NCBI GenBank assembly: GCA_030066085.1
Contig: JASJCI010000036.1
Span: 1-64,000, forward strand
Origin: Gammaproteobacteria bacterium
Lineage (GTDB): Bacteria > Pseudomonadota > Gammaproteobacteria > GCA-001735895
Reading direction: 5' to 3'
DNA: 64,000 nucleotides
The position numbers were made by a program, and so were the translations under genes. The notes under the pieces were generated by a model. The model had not been told where the DNA came from and did not search any database. It worked only from the letters and a program-made list of their open reading frames with translations. Shown here one piece after another: positions 60,232 through 64,000 of the stretch (its first letter is position 1; every line of letters starts with the position of its first letter).

Positions 60232-61245
60232 ATGCACCTTTCCCGATTTCCGCGGCTGCACTTCGCCCACCTGCCGACCCCGCTGGAGTCGCTGCCACGC
60301 CTTTCGGAAGCACTCGGCGGCCCGCACCTGTGGATCAAGCGCGACGACTGCACCGGCCTGTCCACCGGCGGCAACAAGACCCGCAAACTCGAGTTCCTGA
60401 TGGCCGATGCGTTCGCGCGCGACGCCGACACGATCATCACCCGCGGCGCAACCCAGTCGAATCACGTGCGCCAGACCTGCGCCATCGCGGCCAAAACGGG
60501 CATGAACTGCCACGTCCTGCTCGAGGACCGCGCCATCAGTGACCACCCGGCTTATACCCAAAGCGGCAACGTGCTGCTCGACCAGCTACACGGTGCTACC
60601 ATCTCGAAACGCCCGGGCGGCAGCGACATGGACGCTGAAATGGCGCAGCTCGCGGACCAGCTCGCGAGCGAAGGCAGCCGGCCCTACGTGATTCCGGTTG
60701 GCGGCTCCAACGAGGTCGGCGCGCTGGGTTATGTCAACGCCGCGCTGGAGCTGACCTACCAGGCCAACGAACGCTCGTTGCGCCTCGACCACCTGGTGCA
60801 CGCCACCAGCAGCTCCGGCACCCAGGCCGGACTGGTGCTCGGGCTCCAAGCGCTCAACAGCGGCATCCCGGTTTACGGCATCAGCGTTGATCATCCCCGC
60901 GAAATCATGCAGGAAAACGTCTACGAACTCGCGCGGCGCACGGCCGAGTACATGGACCTCGATCCCGACCTGTTGGCGCGCGACCGAATTGTCGCCAACA
61001 GCGATTACATCGGCGAAGGCTACGGCATCCCCACCGATAGCATGATCGAAGCCGTCAAGCTGATGGCCCGCTACGAAGGTATCCTGCTCGATCCGGTATA
61101 TTCCGGCAAGGCGTTTGCCGGGCTGATCGACCTGATCCGCAAGGGTCATTTCCGGGAGGGTGAAAACGTCGTCTTCCTGCACACCGGCGGCAGCAGTTCG
61201 CTGTTCGCCTATGCGCAAATTTTTGATCTGCCCGACCACGGCTGA
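60232..61245 (+). CDS. cuyA: L-cysteate sulfo-lyase or D-cysteine desulfhydrase
   Basis: 337 aa. PLP fold II enzyme of the ACC-deaminase group: the Lys in [27 protein letters not shown], a phosphate loop near GSAGTQAG-like [12 protein letters not shown], and [14 protein letters not shown]. Its start [18 protein letters not shown] is what I recall for CuyA, which releases sulfite and ammonia from L-cysteate, giving pyruvate. D-cysteine desulfhydrase is the main alternative. The adjacent hpsN favours CuyA. ATG chosen; the start fits the family. Confidence 0.8.
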   Translation: MHLSRFPRLHFAHLPTPLESLPRLSEALGGPHLWIKRDDCTGLSTGGNKTRKLEFLMADAFARDADTIITRGATQSNHVRQTCAIAAKTGMNCHVLLEDRAISDHPAYTQSGNVLLDQLHGATISKRPGGSDMDAEMAQLADQLASEGSRPYVIPVGGSNEVGALGYVNAALELTYQANERSLRLDHLVHATSSSGTQAGLVLGLQALNSGIPVYGISVDHPREIMQENVYELARRTAEYMDLDPDLLARDRIVANSDYIGEGYGIPTDSMIEAVKLMARYEGILLDPVYSGKAFAGLIDLIRKGHFREGENVVFLHTGGSSSLFAYAQIFDLPDHG

Positions 61246-61268
61246 AGCGGGCACTGCCGGAGAACAAC

Positions 61269-62573
61269 ATGCAACAGCTAAAGGCGCCGGGCCGCAGCCC
61301 GGAAGAGGCGGACCGCCAGGCTCGCGAAACGGTCGAGACGATGCTCGACGATATTCGCGCACGCGGCGAGACCGCGGTGCGCGAACTGGCGCAGAAATTC
61401 GACAACTGGAGCGGCGACTTCGTCCTGTCGCAAGACAAGAAACGCCGGCTGATCGATTCCGTGCCCGAGGACGTCAAGGCCGACGTTCGTTTTGCCTGGG
61501 AACAGGTCTCGCGCTTCGCCGAGGCACAGCGCGACAGCCTGCAGTCGTTCGAGGTCGAAACGCATCCCGGCGTGATTCTCGGGCAGCGGGTACTGCCGGT
61601 GCAGTGTGCGGCCTGTTACGTGCCGGGCGGGCGCTACGCGCACACGGCCTCGGCAATCATGAGCGTGGCCACGGCGAAGGCCGCCGGCGTCCCGTTCGTG
61701 GTCGCGGCATCACCGCCGCGCGGCGATGCGATCGATGCCTCGGTGTGTTACGCGATGGATCTCGCCGGCGCGGACATGATTCTCGAGATGGGCGGCGTAC
61801 ACGCGGTGGCGTCGATGGCACTCGGCCTGTTTACCGGCAAGTCGGCCGATATTCTAGTCGGGCCCGGTAACGCCTACGTTGCCGAGGCCAAGCGTATCCT
61901 GTTCGGCGAGGTCGGTATCGACGTATTCGCCGGCCCGACCGAGTCGGCAATCATCGCCGACGACAGCGCGGACGCGATGACGATAGCGGTCGACCTCGTG
62001 TCGCAGGCCGAACACGGAGTCAACTCGCCGGTGTGGCTGTTCACGACCTCGGCGGATCTCGCGGCGCAGGTCAACGCGCTGATGCCGAAAGTAGCCGCCG
62101 ACATGCCGAACGCCGAGGTTGTCATGCAGGCCTGGGACGATTACGGCGAAATCATCGTCTGCGACTCGCGCGAGGAAGTGGTCGAAGTCAGCGATCGCTA
62201 CGCCAGCGAGCACCTGCAGGTCATGGCGGCCGATCTCGAATGGTGGAAACAGCAGCTCAACAACTACGGCTCGCTGTTCCTCGGCGAGGGCAGCACGGTC
62301 ACCCACGGCGACAAGTGTTCCGGCACCAACCATATACTGCCGACCAAACGTGCGGGGAGATACAGCGGCGGGCTCAACGTGCAGAAATTCATGAAGGTAC
62401 TGACCTACCAGCAAATCGACCAGCAGGCCAACGAGGTTTTCAGCGCGGTGGCATCGCGTATCTCGCGCATCGAGGGCATGGAAGGACACGCGCGCGCCTG
62501 CGACTGGCGCCTGCGCAAGTACTTCCCCGAGCGCGACTGGGATTTCGAGGTCTACGACCAGGCGAAGTACTGA
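61269..62573 (+). CDS. hpsN: Sulfopropanediol dehydrogenase-like HisD homologue
   Basis: 434 aa. Histidinol-dehydrogenase family (zinc/NAD, two-step oxidation). Conserved: CAACYVPGGRYAHTASAIM, VGPGNAYVAEAKRILFG, FAGPTESAII, QAEHGVNSPV, and GTNHILPTKRAGRYSGGL. Gene context (cuyA upstream, no his cluster) and the departures from HisD suggest HpsN, which oxidises 2,3-dihydroxypropanesulfonate to sulfolactate. Starts 23 bases after cuyA with GGAG ahead. Reaction is inference. Confidence 0.78.
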   Translation: MQQLKAPGRSPEEADRQARETVETMLDDIRARGETAVRELAQKFDNWSGDFVLSQDKKRRLIDSVPEDVKADVRFAWEQVSRFAEAQRDSLQSFEVETHPGVILGQRVLPVQCAACYVPGGRYAHTASAIMSVATAKAAGVPFVVAASPPRGDAIDASVCYAMDLAGADMILEMGGVHAVASMALGLFTGKSADILVGPGNAYVAEAKRILFGEVGIDVFAGPTESAIIADDSADAMTIAVDLVSQAEHGVNSPVWLFTTSADLAAQVNALMPKVAADMPNAEVVMQAWDDYGEIIVCDSREEVVEVSDRYASEHLQVMAADLEWWKQQLNNYGSLFLGEGSTVTHGDKCSGTNHILPTKRAGRYSGGLNVQKFMKVLTYQQIDQQANEVFSAVASRISRIEGMEGHARACDWRLRKYFPERDWDFEVYDQAKY

Positions 62574-62603
62574 CGGCACAGCCTTCATCCCCGTGAAGTA
62601 AAA

Positions 62604-62695
62604 GTGTCATCCCCGCGCAAGCGGGGATCTCGCGAATATGGTAGTTTTCCCGAGGTCCCCGCTTGCGCGGCGGTCCGCCGAAGCGGGACGACGGG
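62604..62695. repeat. Dispersed intergenic repeat (family A)
   Basis: GTCATCCCCGCGCAAGCGGG, then a spacer and CCCCGCTTGCGCGGCGGTCC to the closing CGGGACGACGGGC. Shares its right part with 150-237 and its arms with 5883-5983. Confidence 0.7.
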
Positions 62696-62703
62696 CAAAG
62701 ATT

Positions 62704-63906
62704 ATGAGCAAGACGGTATTCGAAAAACCCTTCACCCAGCAGGAAGCGATTCCCGCCGCCGGTATCGAGCACGCGGTCGAGGTGCTGCGCTCGGGTCGCC
62801 TGCACCGCTACAACACCCTGCCCGGCGAAACCTCCGAGGCCGCCCTGCTGGAACGCGAATACGCGCAGTGGCAGGGCGCGAAGTACTGTCTCGCCTGCGC
62901 CTCCGGCGGCTACGCGTTGCACATCGCACTCAAGGCGGCAGGCCTCAAACCCGGTGACGCGGTACTCAGCAATGCGTTTACGCTGGCGCCGGTACCGGGT
63001 GCGATCGACAATGCCGGCGGGCGCGCGGTACTGGTCGAGATCGATGAAAACTACCGCGTCGACCTCGCCCACCTGGAAGCGCAGATGGCCGAATCGGGCG
63101 CGCGTTTTTTCCTGCTGTCGCACATGCGCGGCCACGTCGCCGACATGGACGCCATCGTGTCGCTGTGCGATCGTTTCGGCGTCACCCTGATCGAGGACTG
63201 CGCGCACACGATGGGCGCCGCCTGGAACGGCCGCCGCTCCGGCAACTTCGGCCGGGTCGCCTGCTTCAGCACGCAAACCTACAAGCATATGAACTCGGGC
63301 GAAGGCGGCCTGCTGACCACCGACGACGACCAGGTCATCGCGCGCGCGATCGTCTACTCCGGCTCCTACATGCTCTACGAACGTCATGGCACCCTGCCCG
63401 AGCCGTCCGCGTTCGCCGCGGTGCGGCTCGACACGCCCAACTACAGCGGCCGCATGGACAACCTGCGCGCCGCGATCCTGCGCGCGCAACTGCCCGCTCT
63501 CGAGGACAATTGTCACCGCTGGAACGAACGTTACGCCGCGCTCGCCGAACGTCTCGCGACCAATCCAGCAATTCAGCTGCCGCGGCGGCCGGCACAGGAG
63601 ACGATGGTCGGCAGCTCACTGCAGTTTCGCGTGCCCGGCCTCGATGAGCGGACCATCCCGGATTTCATCAGCGCCTGCGCCGCGCGCGGCGTCGAGCTGA
63701 AGTGGTTCGGCGGTGCCGAGCCGCACGGCTTTACCAGCCGCTACGACAGCTGGCACTACCTCGACAACGATCAACACCTGCCGCGCACGCTCGAGATCCT
63801 GGCGACGACTTTCGATCTGCGGATTCCGCTGACCTTCGACGTGGCGGACATGGCCGTGATCGGCGAAATCATCGACGACGAGGTAAACGCTGCCGCGGGC
63901 AACTGA
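62704..63906 (+). CDS. DegT/DnrJ/EryC1-family PLP aminotransferase
   Basis: 400 aa from the ATG at 62704; the frame upstream lies in the repeat. Type I fold: CLACASGGYALHIAL, VLIEDCAHTMGAAWNGRRSG-like GVTLIEDCAHTMGAAW, and the PLP Lys in FSTQTYKHMNSGEGG. Family members aminate keto-sugars; here a sugar or other carbonyl substrate is possible. The 131-base gap after hpsN, with a repeat, means co-transcription is uncertain. Confidence 0.9.
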   Translation: MSKTVFEKPFTQQEAIPAAGIEHAVEVLRSGRLHRYNTLPGETSEAALLEREYAQWQGAKYCLACASGGYALHIALKAAGLKPGDAVLSNAFTLAPVPGAIDNAGGRAVLVEIDENYRVDLAHLEAQMAESGARFFLLSHMRGHVADMDAIVSLCDRFGVTLIEDCAHTMGAAWNGRRSGNFGRVACFSTQTYKHMNSGEGGLLTTDDDQVIARAIVYSGSYMLYERHGTLPEPSAFAAVRLDTPNYSGRMDNLRAAILRAQLPALEDNCHRWNERYAALAERLATNPAIQLPRRPAQETMVGSSLQFRVPGLDERTIPDFISACAARGVELKWFGGAEPHGFTSRYDSWHYLDNDQHLPRTLEILATTFDLRIPLTFDVADMAVIGEIIDDEVNAAAGN

Positions 63907-63930
63907 ACCAGGCCTGCCCGCAGCGTCGGC

Positions 63931-64000
63931 TCAACGCTGCGCGCCCGGCGCGCCCTCCTGGTTCAGACCGAGCTCCTTTTGCCTCTTGCGGCTCAGGCCC
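63931..64000 (-). CDS. C-terminus of a gene running off the window
   Basis: Only 22 codons: GLSRKRQKELGLNQEG then APGAQR and a stop (TGA at 63931-63933). Too short to identify. Oriented opposite to the aminotransferase gene. Confidence 0.35.
   Translation of the reverse strand, partial: GLSRKRQKELGLNQEGAPGAQR

Overview
The window is GC-rich chromosomal DNA from a free-living gammaproteobacterium. The strongest evidence is the gene order algZ-algR-hemC-hemD-hemX-hemY facing argH (7.5-16 kb), a classic gammaproteobacterial arrangement, supported by a family-B DNA polymerase II. The species cannot be named from sequence alone. Choline-sulfatase, a trimethylamine/betaine-type demethylation pair, a cysteate sulfo-lyase and a sulfopropanediol dehydrogenase point to a marine or saline heterotroph that uses organic sulfur and methylamine osmolytes.

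Layout. 0.3-4 kb: a REC-PAS-GGDEF-EAL regulator, an HDOD protein and a stand-alone receiver. 4-8.4 kb: betC-type choline-sulfatase, a GFA-fold protein, a rare fusion of a class III nucleotide cyclase to a GFA domain, and a methyltransferase. 7.6-16 kb: heme biosynthesis, AlgZR and argH. 16.2-30.8 kb: a sedentary chromosomal integron. A long integron integrase (complement of 16928-18379) faces an array of AT-richer gene cassettes. Eleven attC sites of 72-75 bp are well preserved between 19.1 and 24.8 kb; further out come about six progressively degraded ones up to about 30.8 kb. Cassettes carry three toxin-antitoxin pairs (HicAB, an inverted CcdAB, and a ParE/RelE pair), a NERD-domain protein, a tyrosine-phosphatase-like protein, a GNAT enzyme, DUF3024 and several unknown exported or membrane proteins. 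The decayed part holds a MarR/membrane-protein pair, two GFA proteins and a PdxJ of the type I associate with Bacteroidota.

30.9-43.3 kb is accessory metabolism: an OYE-like flavoprotein, a nitroreductase near a 4-hydroxylaminobenzoate-lyase-like protein, four more small enzymes of the GNAT/HAD/isochorismatase type, three methyltransferases, and tightly packed operons with 4-nt start/stop overlaps. 43.3-50.3 kb (mostly minus strand) holds a pentapeptide-repeat protein, an EamA transporter, a TauD-like dioxygenase, a serine hydrolase, an enolase-superfamily dehydratase, an SDR and a LysR regulator. 50.5-55.9 kb holds a trimethylamine-dehydrogenase-like flavoprotein translationally coupled to a non-pyrrolysine MttB-family methyltransferase, then a P-loop protein with no ordinary start codon. 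56-60 kb holds an LrgA/LrgB pair, another GFA protein and polB. 60.2-63.9 kb holds cuyA, hpsN and a DegT-family aminotransferase.

The most notable items are the chromosomal integron with its decay gradient and long integrase, the cyclase-GFA fusion, the unusual density of GFA proteins (seven), and the candidate sulfonate and betaine modules. Two dispersed families of palindromic repeats sit in intergenic gaps. No rRNA, tRNA, CRISPR array or prophage was seen.
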